Shown here: one piece after another, positions 23,471 to 35,865 of the stretch | How the letters are laid out: each line of letters begins with the position of its first letter | Numbering within the stretch: the first letter of the stretch is position 1 | From: Calliopum simillimum | Taxonomy: Eukaryota; Arthropoda; Insecta; Diptera; Lauxaniidae | NCBI GenBank assembly: GCA_951812925.1 | Contig: OX638370.1 | Location: forward strand, 43,279,948 to 43,343,947 | Direction: 5' to 3' | Length of the DNA: 64,000 bases | The notes under the pieces: generated by a model | Database searches by the model: none | What the model was told of the DNA's origin: nothing | Seen by the model: the letters and a program-made list of their open reading frames with translations, nothing else | Program-made: the position numbers and the translations under genes

Positions 23471-23571
23471 ATCGCTCCCTAAAACTATGCAATATTCTTT
23501 TTTTCAACATTTGACATTTCAAACAGTATACAAATAAATAAAAAAAGAATCTTGCATAGTTTTAGGGCGAT
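23471..23571. repeat. 100-bp palindromic MITE
   Basis: The left arm ATCGCTCCCTAAAACTATGC and the right arm GCATAGTTTTAGGGCGAT are inverted, continuing inward as AATATTCTTTTTT and AAAAAAGAATCTT. Its CCTAAAACTATGC core is shared with the palindrome at 24677-24779, so the two are probably one family. Confidence 0.82.
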
Positions 23572-24676
23572 AAAAACAAAATCCCACCTCAGCCATATAA
23601 ATTCATTCGTTCTTATAGAAATCTTAGGTTATAAGCCCCAAGGATTCTATTAAGATCGGTTTTTCAATTTTTATGTTTTTTTTTTTTTTTAAGTGTACAA
23701 ACTATTCCATAGCAGCTTGAACATAAATGTTATAAGTTCCCTGGCAGAATGAATAGTAACTTTTATCTTTTCTGTCTGATTTTCAATCTTTCTGGCAACC
23801 TTGTGCAATTCATATCTAAGAAAACCACAATATTATGGAAAATTTAATCTCTTTTATTTAAATTTAATAAATTTTGTTACAACCCCATTTTGCCAGCTGC
23901 TGTGCATTGAATGCAGATTACGCTCTACGTCAGCAAATTTGCCAACGCTTTTATTTTGCAACATAACCAATTTCCGCATAAGTAACCGTGAAATCGATAT
24001 GGCCGCAGGAGCTTTTCATCATCATCATAGCTGTGAAAAAGTTTGTTTGCTCGACAAACTCGTCGATTGATTTTGTGAACTTGATGAAAATGGAAGAAGA
24101 AGAAGCGAGTCGGAAGTTGGAGCTGCTGCATTCATTTTGGGGCGCCTTAAACTATGCTTTGCTGAAAAGTTTTACATTTTGCCATTTTACTTAGTACCAC
24201 TTGCTTTCATCATCTTGCTGTTTTGTTTCCTATTTTTTTCTTTTTGTGGATTATTTTGTAAATACGAAATTTGAAAATAACAGCAATAACAACTATGTAT
24301 AATGACAATAACAACAACAACAATAACCCACAATACAGTAGCAGCAAAAGATGTTTGCAATTGTTGCCCGCGAGCCAAATAACTTTTCCCAAGTTTAATT
24401 TGAATTTTAAACTTGTGTCATCCACCAATAGTTATGTTGAGCTGCCATGAGAAAATTGTGAATTTCTTATAACCAGCAACATTATTGTCAAAATAATCAT
24501 CAAGAGCAACATCAATAATAAACTGATTTAATCAACCAAAATTCATTGGCTCAATTGAACGCAATTGAAAGCTCGAGCATTCAGGAGACGAACATTTTAC
24601 GTGATTGAGTTAAGTATTTTTTATTGTAATGTTATTGTTTTTGCTATCTGTTTAAAAAAAAACCAACTATATTTTG
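23572..24676. other. spacer beginning with a shared fragment
   Basis: 23571-23660 repeats words found at 13228-13336. The rest has (CAA)n-like text near 24290-24330 and no coding that I can support. Confidence 0.5.
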
Positions 24677-24779
24677 TTTAAAGTGAGCGCCTAAAACTAT
24701 GCTATGCTTAAATATGCTTAATGTTTCAGGCTAAAAATATAGCCACATATATTGCATAGCTTTAGGCGCATATTTTAAA
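24677..24779. repeat. ~100-bp palindromic MITE, second copy
   Basis: TTTAAAGTGAGCGCCTAAAA with CTATGCTAT on the left is mirrored by ATTGCATAGCTTTAGGCGCA and TATTTTAAA on the right. It shares the CCTAAAACTATGC core with 23471-23571. Confidence 0.8.
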
Positions 24780-27700
24780 TAATAAACTTGAAAAGAATGT
24801 ATGGTCCCATATCCTTTAATTTCCGTAAAGATGTGTCAACTACTTATATCTGTTTGTCGTCGGACATAATCAAAATACATTTAATGTCAAATCGTTTGCA
24901 TTTAGTTTAAATAAATGTCACCACTTAGCATTGATTTATGGCCGTCTATCAATTGAATGCCCAAGCGTTGGTAACAAAGTTTTCTGCCACGATGATGATG
25001 CCATTCCATGCTTTGCCAACTATGGTCCTACTATCTACTCTTTTGTTTTTCTTTCCTTTTTCCATTTTCATTTATTTCCTGTGTTTTATTTTTTTTCTTC
25101 TCTTCGCTTTTGTGGTACAAAGCGCGTTCGTGAAAATGAAAAATGACGTCAAAACAGTGAAAGTGGTCTGCAACTTCCGTTTGCTTGAAGAATTACCATT
25201 TCCTTGCATGCTAAAGTGCAGCCAGCAGTGCTAGTTTTTATATTGGCCTTTCTTTTGTGCTCAACAAAACTTTTTGCTTAACCCATTTTTGTCATTGTGG
25301 CGATTTTAAGCCATTGCTTTTATATTGATACTTAGACTGAATTTTTAAAAATGCATCAGGATTATTAAAATAGTTGTGTTCACTTAATCAAAGATTAAAT
25401 AAATAGAAAGATAGTTCACTGCCATACATTTGCATGTGCTATGCAGAATTTCTTGTGGGACGTGAATCTCGTACCAAAACAAGTCATGAGAGTAAAGCGC
25501 GAGAGACCTTCATAAGGCATACAAATATACTTCCAGGGTGAAGAAATTTCTTCGAGGATTGCAAAAACGACGACAGAATATTCCATTGTTTTTATTATTA
25601 GTGCACTACAAAGAGAGAAAGAAAAAAATGAAAAATTTAATTTCATACGCAAAAACGGGTTTTCCAATGTTCTTATCAGTGCAGTTGTGATGGCCCCTAC
25701 TCTTTGTTCTGATATGCTTCCAAATTATTTTGTTTTTTTATATAGGAAAAAATATAGAAAAATATTAATAATTTAATTTAAAAATAATTAAATCAAATTA
25801 TTAAGTACCACCCTAATCTGTTACAAAAATTAAGATCCGTTTAGTAAATACTAAACAGATTTTTAGCACAATACATGTAATTATTATGTACAACTTCACT
25901 CTATTCTTGAAACTCGTCCATTTCCTTTTGTAATTGGCTGGAGCAACATCCTAAGTACCTCAAGTAAGTTAAAAGTTTGGGAATTTGGTTTTGATTTAAA
26001 TCTTCTAATTAATAAGACATCTTAAAAATTAATAAGATTTAAAATTTGAGTTTTTAATACTCCTTGCTTAACGCAACTTTCGAATGCATATTTTATAATT
26101 ATTCAAATTTATAGGAATTTTACTTATCAAAGGGAAACTTTTCATTGGAGTTTTTTTCCAAGAACTCTCATCTAAAGGCATTAAAAACAATTTCAAATTG
26201 TATCAAAACCGAACTGAGAAGAAGTCCAAAAAATTTGGCTATTGAATTGTAAGGAAACATTTTGTTGGGCCAAACAAGTCTGAGCTGTGACACGTATAAT
26301 TTATTTGATTTTGTCAAATCACCCGGTAAGCATTTGATTAGGTATTTTGTTTTGCTATATCTTTACTAAAGAACAGTTTTCCATTAGATCTTGCAGAGGT
26401 GCATATGCTTTGGCATTACACCTCTGTGTCGTCAAGCACGCAACCGTCAGTGTTACGGTTTCTATCGCAGTGCGTGGTTATTGAAGACCGATCGATTTCT
26501 TGTAAGACGCGGGTTTTCATACATATATGACGCTCTTCAAATCGTAATAATCGACAATTTGTGCCATAAAAATGAAAAAAAATTAGTTCGTAATCCAAAA
26601 ACTCTAATTCTTGAGTAAAATGCATTAAAAAAAAAAATACATATAAATTCTAAAATTTATCTTTAGTTTAAACGCGCTAAAATATGTATATGAGAAATAA
26701 GTATATATAAATATCATATACATATATACTTCGAATTTTGAAAAGCAAAAACAAAAATGTTTTAAAATTAAAATGCATAAACTAATAAATAGATTTTAAA
26801 GTACAGTTCCTAAAATAATCATAAAAAAAAACTTATGTTTATATACCTATTGTACATAATAAGTATATACACATAATGAGGCAAAACAGAAACAAAAATT
26901 AGTGTTAGTCTGAATTGAAATTAGAGTAAATCCAAAATGAATTTATTTGTCTAAAAATAGTGCTCAAAAAAGTACTTATTTTTTTGAATTAAATTTGGTT
27001 GAATGAGAAATTTAATAATCTAAATTTTGATAAAAAAAAAGAATAATGTAAATTTAAAGTTAAAATAATAATCATATAATTAAACTAATTTTCTAAACAT
27101 AAATTCTTAAAATTAAATATGCACAATTAAGTATATACTTACAACAACAAAAAACACAATACATAACTACTATACATAATAAAACGAAACAACAACAACA
27201 ATGTGGACAACACCGTTAGCGCTAACAACGTTGGACTACATCAGTTGCAGAAAAATGTAAGTCGTTTCGCTATATATTTTTATTAATTGCAAAATTTTTC
27301 TAAACATAAAATCAGTTTTAATAAGTAAATACTTAATCTAAAAGACATAAAGAAAATGAATTTCGAATTAAAACATATACTGTTCTAATTGGCTAAGCCA
27401 AAGATAATAATAATTTAAGTGAATACTTAAGTCATGTTCGAGTTAAGGTAATTTTTTTGCATTGGTTGATCCAATGATCCATTTTTCATTCATTCCATAT
27501 TATATGTAACTAAGAGAGTACAATGAATAAAGTGTAGACTTTTGTTTTGTAATTTGCGGAGTTGATGAAGTAGTATTGGTTGTTACATGGTTGGGTTGGA
27601 GAGAGAGCTTTTTGTTATCTCCATATGGTTGGGCAGAGGGGAGATAAAGAAGCAAAATTACATCTATGCTTCTGTTAGTGGTGAGTTTTTGATCTTTGTC

Positions 27701-30119
27701 GGATTTTTGTTTTGATCGGCTATTTCTGCCAAATGTTTTCGGCTCTATTTTGATAGGTTATTAACCCAGTCGTTGCAAACCACATTTTAAATAAATAAAG
27801 TATACAAGTGCATGAGTATATTTCATATGTATATTGGGTCTATTATTTTTCACTCATTGGCTAGCAAGATCCCCCCCCCATCCGACGAGCTTAGTCCAGG
27901 CTAAAAGCAAGCATGCACGTATGCTGGCCAAGAAGGTAGAACCCGGTCTATTACACAGTTGAAGTGCTGCGATCGGAGTATTTTACACCAATTAGGTCGA
28001 AATTCTCCCTCAATCACAATTTGAATAAATACTCCCCTTTTTAACAGAACCAGAAATAAGTTCCTATTATTTTTGTTTAACATATGTTTCTCAATATTTC
28101 ATATGAATGAAATCTAATGCGTCCCTTTGTAAAGAAAATAAACTTTTTTATACATATTATCTTTGTAATACAAGTTGTGATTAAAAACAAATTGTTTAAA
28201 TATCTCAAATTGAACTGGAGTTACAGAAAATAGCTCTTTCTTGCAATATTGGAAGTATTTTGAAAAAATCCTCCCTTACGAAGTAAAATACCACACTTTC
28301 TGCAAAAAAATACTTCTTTGAAAGATCTCACAATGGCATTACTGGTTCGTATACATATGTTCAGCATAGAGTTGCCATGTGTCTGGAATCGTTTCGATTG
28401 CCCAGATAAAAATGTCAATAAGACAATGAAATAAAATATTTAGGATATGAAAATCTTCTTTATCGTTTTCTGTTTGAGATCGCCTATTTTCTAGCTCGCC
28501 AACTGAAAAGGTAAGAAAACACCCGATAAAAATTGTGGGAGGTTGTTACAAAAAACTTAACCAAGTCGGGAATTGTCAATGAAGTCGAATTATATTTTCA
28601 AGAAAGGAAAGGGGATGTTCATATACTTTGTATGTACTTAATGCTGTACCAAAAATTCATTCAGAGTTACTAGTTTTGGAAAGTGCTCTTCTGTTTAAAA
28701 AAATTACTGAAATATGTTTTTTTTTAAATAACTGCCCAGTATGCAAGCATGCACTAATGCTGATCGGTGATAAACCTGATAAGCTCTCTTTAGCATGAGC
28801 ATAAATGTTTCTTTGAGGGTTCCTGAAATTTTCTAACTTTTAAATGACATTTCGTTGCACTGAGTAAACTATCTTTCTATTTCTTTCACCTTTAACTTAA
28901 TGCTATCAATTTGACATCTTTAGGTACACCTTCCATAAAAACAAAGCCTAATTGCGAACAAAATGGCAGCTAGTTCAAACTATCACATTAATTTTGCCTC
29001 ACCTTTTCAAGGGCGTAGCCAGGATTTTGCTTCAGGGAAGTTTTCTTGTAAAACTCACAGTAATGATCAATGTAGCGTATACTTTCTTTGTACATAATGG
29101 TTTAGATATTTTTCCATGATTAAAGAAAGTTATAGTTTTTTTGTCTTACTAGTTTAAGAAAAACCCGGACTTTTTTTAAAAAAAAAAAAAAAAAATATAG
29201 TTTTGTTAATTTTCAAGATAACTCAATCTCAACTCAATTTTAAAGGTACTGTAGAACATTTTGAAATTTGATGAAAAAAAACGTGTTTTTTTGAGGTGCA
29301 AAGTTCAGTTTTTCTTTTTTCAGAATTTTAAAAAATTTCCCTTACTATACAAGATTATGAAACATACCTTTTGAAACCTAAATTAATTTTGTTAGTCCCA
29401 TAAAAAATTTTTGTAACTGGCCCACAGTAACCGATGTTACTTTACTTAACCCGTCTTTTTTGCTTAAGCTCATAAACCCCATAACGTTTGTCAAAAAAAC
29501 CGTTTTCGGGCAAAATAAAATAATAACTGTCTAGGGAAATCGAGTAAAGTACCATGAAAAGCATGATCTGGGATGGTTGGCCTAAAACTTGATTCATTCT
29601 TTCGCAGAATCTACCATATGCATGTTTAGAACAGAGGACATTCAATAGAGTTTTTCCAATTCATAATTCTAGCCTATACAAGCATGTAGTACATCATTTG
29701 CCAAACGTATTTTAGTAAAAACTTAAGAAAAATTACATAGATCAACAAATATTTAATTAGGTTGTGACTGTCACATTATAGCTGAGGGCAATTTCTGAAG
29801 TAAATTTCCGCATAGAATCCGAGGTCAGAATCAGACTTTAAAAATACGAGGTTGAGGTTAGATTGAGACTGCTTCTATTTACCCAATTCATCACTTAGTG
29901 CCACTCTATGGTCGGCTTAAGATAGCATCATTAAGTCCTATGTAATGACTAAAACGACAATTTTTATTATGTCCTTATATTAGGGGGATAAAATTCATGC
30001 TGCATTGCAATTTATTAAAACGTTCGGGCAAATTTCTGTCGCCGGAAAAAACAATTCCATTGCGGTGTAGCTCCAAATGGTTTTTCTTCATAAAATGTTT
30101 TTAAACTGAGGAGATTGCG
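24780..30119. other. long spacer with no supported gene
   Basis: 5.3 kb of very AT-rich DNA. Noted items are a C-run (27872-27879), a GGGCGTAGCCAGGATTTTG word at 29010 that resembles a DNA-transposon end but has no inverted partner, and an A-run near 29180. Open frames at 24938-25234 and 26391-26618 have no motif, no second exon evidence and no codon bias I can judge. Confidence 0.5.
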
Positions 30120-30345
30120 GATTGACGTTCAGCGCACTTCCAGTGAACCGCTTAATGCATTTCCCAATTCCTCAATTTAATTTTCCATTTATGTTACATC
30201 GTATAGGCATTATAAGCTCTTCCTCTTCACTTCCATCATCAACTAGCTCTTCTTTGGAACCATTGTCTTCTTCATCTACGGATTCCATCAGCTTGGCGAT
30301 TTCTTTATCGGTAAGTTGCAACAAACTTAATCGTTTCATCTTCCG
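30120..30345 (-). pseudogene. possible piggyBac-like transposase N-terminus
   Basis: On the minus strand a frame starts MKRLSLLQLTDKEIAKLMES and continues with an acidic stretch (DEEDNGSKEELVDDGSEEEE) to a stop after GKLN. A short basic start, a leucine-rich 'EIAKLM' helix and a strongly acidic segment are typical of piggyBac transposase N-termini. No catalytic part follows downstream, so it would be a fragment. It is separate from the piggyBac piece at 32.2-34.4 kb, which lies in the wrong order to be the same copy. Confidence 0.4.
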
Positions 30346-31948
30346 AGAAAAAGTTTTCTACGTAGGTCGCATTTCTAACACACAAACCCAAAAAAAAAAA
30401 TTATGAATTTCGCAATTAAATAACGGTTATTTGTTCAAACAATACGAAAGAAAACAAGGAAACATGAGAATACAGTGACCCTAGGTGAGGTTTTTCAGTC
30501 GTGGGAGCTTGAGCCCTTTCTGGAATCCAAAATTCTACTATATTATTACAATCTATAATAACAAATTTACCTGCAAAAAATTTTTTCTTGGCGATCAGAA
30601 TACCAGAAATGGTTTATTAAATTTTTTTAAAAAGTATTTGTTTGGTTTCAACATTTTTAGCAAAAGGAAATTTTTTTTTTAGTTTTTTAAATAAGTTATT
30701 TCGATAGAAAATTTAATTCTGTACAAAAAGTTTTCAATAAAAAAATATCGAAATTTTTCTTAATTCGCTTGATATACGTGCATTTTGCTCCCTCTCCGAT
30801 TTCCACACACTAATTCAACAGCACTCCGCGTTTGTTTCTTCATAAAAAACGCTTTTACCGATTTATGTAACAAAAACCCGTAAACGTCTTTGTTCATTTT
30901 AAAATGGCATAATCGAAATACCATAAGAAACTCTTTCCCCTAAACGAACCTTAGCAAATGTAGTTCATCATGGGTTAATAATTTCTTTCGACCAACCTTG
31001 TTTCCTTTACGCTAACTTTCAGAGCTGGTTTTGACTTTTTTGCACTTAGCTGTAATTTTTTTATTTTTGGTTTTCTTTATTTTTTGTTATTTTTTCTACT
31101 CCTAACACTTTTTTCGCACTCTATTACCGTTCATTAAAATAGGAGTAACAAGGCAGTGGCCTTCTAAAAACAACATTTGTGTTCTGGTATGCGTACGACA
31201 CTGGTGATTTTTGCATTTTTTTATCGTAAAATCTTTCTCTTTGCAGTAAGCATTTTTTCTTACTTTTTATATCGAAGAGAGTCATCGAAAAATCGCTGAG
31301 GTGAGAAAAAATTATTGAAAGTTCATTTGCGCAATTTCACCCTACAAGAGGGCTATACAAACAAAGCGATTTGGTCTTTTTTCCATGAATATGTCAACTA
31401 AAGCCCTTCGAGCTATGTAGAAATTCAGTAACTTTCCCAAGTCAATGTTTTCATTAAAATGGTAAAACTATAGCACAATGATATTTTATGTTGAGGGATA
31501 TATGCAGCATATTGACTTATTCGCATTTGATCGACCATACTTTTCTTTTTTGTTATCGGCTGTTGCTTCTTTTTGCTCCATTTTCTTCCCCTATAAGTTT
31601 ATAAAAGTTTGCGTGTAGTATAAAAGGAAACGTCATTTATCAAACACAAACAGCAGCGCTACCGGAACCGGAAACTGTTGCATTCGATTGAGTTGTTGTA
31701 TGCGTGGCGTGTGCACCATGAAGTTGCTGCCGCACTGCGGGTGTCATTGTGTGAATAATGTTCGATTAGTTTTATGCATTTTTAACCATCATGGCTTATT
31801 AGAAATTTATGTGACTTTCTTCTCCGACAAAACAAATAGCAAATGAAAAGTTATTGAAGTTATAATCCATATGGAAGCAATGGAAATAAATTCAATAATT
31901 CCATTTTAAACGCTTTAGTATATACAGTAAACTGGTTCGAGTTGTATA
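30346..31948. other. spacer, no feature seen
   Basis: AT-rich. Two TATAAAAG-like words near 31600-31625 could be chance. No coding or element ends are recognised. Confidence 0.45.
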
Positions 31949-32229
31949 ACCCTTTCGACCCAGCTTTCTAAAAGCAATGATAGAACTAAATTTTTTTATT
32001 GGAACCTGTCATTTAGGTGATATGAAAACTAAGTAGCATAGAATGAAAACCTGAGAAACAATGATGGGATGGGTAAGCAGTGGTAGTAGACCGTTGTACC
32101 AACCGGGATGTTAGGTGGTACCTATGTGTATCATCCGTCCTTCAAAACAAACAATTCCAAACAAAAATAATAAACACGAGGATATAAATTATAATAGTTA
32201 ATTATATTTTACTGATTTTTAATAATATT

Positions 32230-32378
32230 GAAAAGAAAGAAAAAGTTATGATAAAATATGTGTTTTTTACATCGAATTCATTTACGCATGGTATGGCGCA
32301 TAGTAGTACACGGCATTCGTGACACATTGTCTTAGTGCGTGTCTGTGTTTCGAGCGTTGAAGTTTACACAACGACGTC
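32230..32378 (-). pseudogene. piggyBac-like transposase, Cys-rich C-terminus
   Basis: On the minus strand the sequence after the foldback reads RRC directly after the duplicated GTC. After one frameshift it gives TRTKTMCHECRVLLCAIPC, the cysteine-rich C-terminal domain of piggyBac transposases (CxxC…C…C pattern), which binds the element ends. It joins in sense to the main piece at 33521 once the foldback and one GTC copy are ignored. Confidence 0.72.
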
Positions 32379-33520
32379 GCACTATGTTTTTTTTTGGACT
32401 AAAAAGTGCACACAAAAATAATTCACTACAAGGACCCTTTTTTTTAAAAAAAATCAAATGCAAAATTAAAGGTTATACATTGAGCTATCTGAAAAGATGC
32501 CCGCTTTTTCTAGCATTTGATCCACAAATTAGGGACAGAGATCGAAATCTCATAAATTTTTAAAAAAACGGTTTTTCTGTTTAAAAATGTTAGTCGCATT
32601 AAATGCAGGAGTGATATATGAATAAATTTATATGTATTCAATCAAATCAATTACGATGAAATGAACTCAAAGTGAAAATGGGCGGTGCCACGCCCCAAAA
32701 ACAAATTCGTCATATCTCCGAAACTAATAGACGCATATAGATAATATTCGGTATGTTTGAAACAAGCATAGAGAGAAATAATATTTTCTAGAAATCTAGG
32801 CGGTGCCACTCCCCAAAAATATTAAACACATCATATCTCCGAAACTATTTGACTCATGTGGATGAAATTTGGTATGTATATAAAAGTCATCAAGACAAAT
32901 AATGTCTGCTGAAAAAATATGTGGTGCCACGCCTACAGGCAGAGCTATATGAATGAACTTGTTTGCTATAGAACAGAGAGGCAATTAATAAAGATATGTT
33001 CAGTTTTGGGTGTGGTACTGCCCTTTTTTTCAGCAAATGTTATTTGACTCACTACCTTTTATATATATACCAAAACTCAGCCCGATAGCTCTAACAGTTT
33101 CAGAGATATGATAAGTTTTATATTTGTAGGGCGTGGCACCGCCCACTTTTTCAGTGGATTTTATTTCTTTCTGAGTCTGTTACAAACGTACCGAATCTTA
33201 TCTATCTGTGTCTAATAGTTTCGGAGATATGACGAATATGACAAATTTGTTTTTGGGGCGTGGCACCGCCCATTTTCCCTTTGAGTTGATTTCATCTTAC
33301 TTGATTTGATTGAATACATATAAATTTATTCATATATCAATCCTGCGTTTAATGCGACTAACATTTTTAAACAGAAAAACCGTTTTTTTCAAAATTTATG
33401 AGATTTCGACCTCTGTCAATATATAAGCTTTAATTTTGCATTTGATTTTTTTTTAAAAAAAGGGTTCTTGTAGTGAATTATTTTTTTGTGCACTTTTTAG
33501 TCCAAAAAAAACCATAGTGC
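32379..33520. mobile_element. 1.14-kb palindromic foldback element in piggyBac
   Basis: Two arms of ~560 bp are inverted around a ~75-bp centre (about 32934-33006). The ends are GCACTATG / CATAGTGC, flanked by a 3-bp duplication GTC (32376-32378 and 33521-33523). Each arm has an outer unique part (GGACTAAAAAGTGCAC, ATTCACTACAAG, TTAGTCGCATTAAATGCAGG) and three ~115-bp inner units carrying GGGCGGTGCCACGCCCC and CATATCTCCGAAACTA words. No transposase is present. Removing the element and one GTC rejoins the piggyBac reading frame. The arms' open frames (32339-32563, 33453-33635) are mirror images of each other and not genes. Confidence 0.9.
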
Positions 33521-34412
33521 GTCGAGTAGCTATTTGAACAGGAAGATGCATTGCTCTGCGATTGCCAGCTTCTGGTGAGCGACCTGCTCTTATTGACTGA
33601 CGAACAGCTGTGGTTTTTAAGCCTTCCTCAATCAATGCCTCAACTAGGGTAACTAAAATGTTTTGAATGGCACCTTTTTTCGGTTGAGCTCATTATAAAC
33701 GACTCACGAGTTTACGTTTATCATCATTATCAAACGGTAAAAAACTTTCTTGTACGATTTTTTCGATTTTCGATCGTAGTCGTAGAGGCAACTCATTTGA
33801 TCTGCCAAGTCTGCACCTCGCATGCATGTATGTATGCATGTATTCTCCTTTAACTCTTTGGAGGAGCATAGGGCTTCCCATGATCTCGCGATAAAGTTTA
33901 ATTCGATTTGGACATGGGACTTGCATTTTTTCGCCTGTTTTAAATTTTATTTTTTTTTGTGACAGTCGTAACTTTGCTTCGTGGCAATTATTTAGAACCA
34001 AGACTTATTTAATGTCTTGCTATTTTGCGCACAGAAGTCCAGACGATGTGCACTTGAACTCCATTTCGCTTTTTTCCAGTTTTCTTCCCAAAAATTTTGG
34101 CATACCTTTTCTGTTTGCCATTACAGTGCCAATAGCTGGGAAAGAAATTGTATCCATAAAATGCACCGTTGTAAAAAAGCGATCGAAGCATAAGACGACA
34201 TCTTCCTTTGCGATTAATCTGGCCAATTTGGTCACAACTCGCTCTCCTAGCGTTCCAGAAGATTGCTCTGTTTCTTTTCCATGGCTTATGTTGAAGTCGT
34301 GTGTGTAGCCAGTACTAACGTCACATGGAAGCCACTTTTTTATACCACGTTTGACTGGCTTGAGATGCGATTTTGATGGTACCGTGCGAGTCCATGGAAA
34401 TGCTCATAAATG
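33521..34412 (-). pseudogene. piggyBac-like transposase, main part
   Basis: A single minus-strand frame covers the DDE-type core. LKPVKRGIKKWLPCDVSTGY near 34360 is the 'KPxKxGxKxW…CD…GY' block with a catalytic aspartate. GTLGERVVTKLARLI and VLCFDRFFTTVHFMDT near 34180 match the 'GLGxRVV' and 'FDNFFTS' motifs, the latter with the next aspartate. GTVMANRKGMPKF, VPCPNRIKLYREIMG and later the GRSPEAGNRRAMHLP tail follow in order. In-frame stops interrupt it at the W and at a K/E position near 34015 and 34000, and again near 33690. The N-terminus is absent. It is clearly piggyBac superfamily and clearly dead. Confidence 0.9.
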
Positions 34413-35334
34413 AAAATCGATCTTTTAATTTTCATAATATAAGTATATGTCATTAAGAAATGAAAATGAACGCTACTAGCTCTCACTATTATGTTATTTG
34501 TACAATATATAAATCGTAAAGGCAGAAAATATGCAATTCACTAGTGACACAATAAATCACACCTTTCAGACTAATTAGCATTCGCGTTAAAAGTTAATGA
34601 ACCTTTTAGACTTCACTTGAAATCTTTGCACCTTTCTCCTAAACGTAACTCACCTTATGCTGTTAATCAAGATAATATGCGTGTAATCCTTATACGCAAT
34701 CCTTGTTTGCATTTTTCATTCATTCACGCAACGCAATGGAATTATTTTCTTACAGACATCGTTGCTAATGCTGAATGCGGTGCATTGCTGCTATAGTACG
34801 GCCGACATTCGATGGAAAAAGGTTGCCAGCTATGCGCGAGTAGCGCAGAAAACATTTAGACTTAAAATGATTTGTGTTGAAAATTCTTCAGCATATCACT
34901 CTATTTATGTATAGTCCACATGGTACCTTCTTTAAAGGCAGTAAATGTTTGCAAATACAATAATGAAATGCTCATACAATCTCGATTAATAGTCGTCTAA
35001 CATCATAATGTGAGTTAGTCAGGAAAAAAAAAATCGAAAAAATTTATAGATCGCTGCGAATCAAAAACTTTTAAAAATCGGAAAATACAAAAAGTTCAAA
35101 ATATTTGGCAACGTTGAAAAATGTTGAACAAGCTGATTTCAAAAATGACAGGAAGAAAAATTGATTAATGAATAGGTTCTTTTGAAGGTGGACTGAGTCT
35201 ATTTCTTCATAATCTGAAATATTTAAGAGTTTGCGTACAACATAATTTAAACAAGTAAAAGTGTTACCATTGGCCTCACCTAACAATAAGTGCCATTCAC
35301 TGTAGAAATTTGAAAAAATTGTCTGTACGGGAGG
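34413..35334. other. spacer, no feature seen
   Basis: AT-rich, with no recognised coding, ends or repeats. Confidence 0.5.
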
Positions 35335-35865
35335 TCCCAATACCTCTTATCTGAGTTCGCCTTTTATTTGCTGACAGCTTGAATTTATAGTTTTTAGTTT
35401 CTGAGTGAAATTTTGTTGGACTATCTCAAAAAACGTTTTCAGTGCAGCATTTTAAAGCTTTTACTTTTATGGGAAAGGCCACGCCATCTTTTCCGATTTC
35501 GTCTAGCTTTATTTAGTTGGAGTATCTCAAAGACCATTCTCAGTATATAATTTTGAAATTTTTTACTAAAATGATTTCAACGGACGGACAGACATTCAGA
35601 CAGACATAGCTATATGGACTCAGGAGGTGACGCTGATTAAGAAAATATATACTTTTAAATAGCTGCCACGCTTCCTTCTCCGCGTTTCAAACTGAAAACG
35701 TTTTTTGAGACAATCCTTCTAAATTTCACACAAACACTAAGAACTATAAATGCAAGCCATAAGCAAAAACTGGGTGCACTCGGACAAAAGGGTGTGGCAC
35801 CTCTCATATAAGCCAAAATTTTCAAATTCCTGCAGTGTAGGTTATTTAATGTTTGACCAAGTCAA
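35335..35865. repeat. inverted pair of GTGGCACC-type units around a GGACGGACAG repeat
   Basis: 35345-35560 carries the ~120-bp unit in reverse (CTCAAAAAACGTTTTCAG, GGAAAGGCCACGCC). 35570-35705 is copy 3 of the GGACGGACAG repeat. 35690-35860 carries the unit forward (GAAAACGTTTTTTGAGACAA, GGTGTGGCACCTCTCATATA). The arrangement is roughly palindromic and combines two families that also adjoin at 22235-23140. Confidence 0.75.

Larger units (their letters stand above)
31949..34412 (-). mobile_element. piggyBac-like element, decayed and interrupted
   Basis: A minus-strand transposase pseudogene (below) is split by a foldback element at 32379-33520. CCCTTTCGACCCAGC near 31950 resembles the CCCTTT-type ends of piggyBac elements and could be the 3' terminus, but the flanking TTAA is degraded to ATAA and no matching 5' end is found. 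The 5' part of the element is missing. Confidence 0.65.

Noticed and set aside
24938..25234. 98-codon open frame with a hydrophobic stretch, possible small membrane protein
   Set aside because: The hydrophobic run comes from a T-rich tract, there is no recognisable motif or splice or start context, and an overlapping frame is also open. Likely chance.
31600..31760. Core promoter with TATAAAAG and a short leader
   Set aside because: Two TATA-like words alone in AT-rich DNA, with no downstream coding, are not sufficient.
32339..33635. Two similar short proteins in opposite orientation
   Set aside because: They are mirror-image readings of the foldback arms, joined to flanking piggyBac sequence.
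30120..34412. A single piggyBac element spanning both protein fragments
   Set aside because: Both are on the minus strand, but the N-terminal-like piece lies downstream of the C-terminal piece, so they cannot be one collinear copy.
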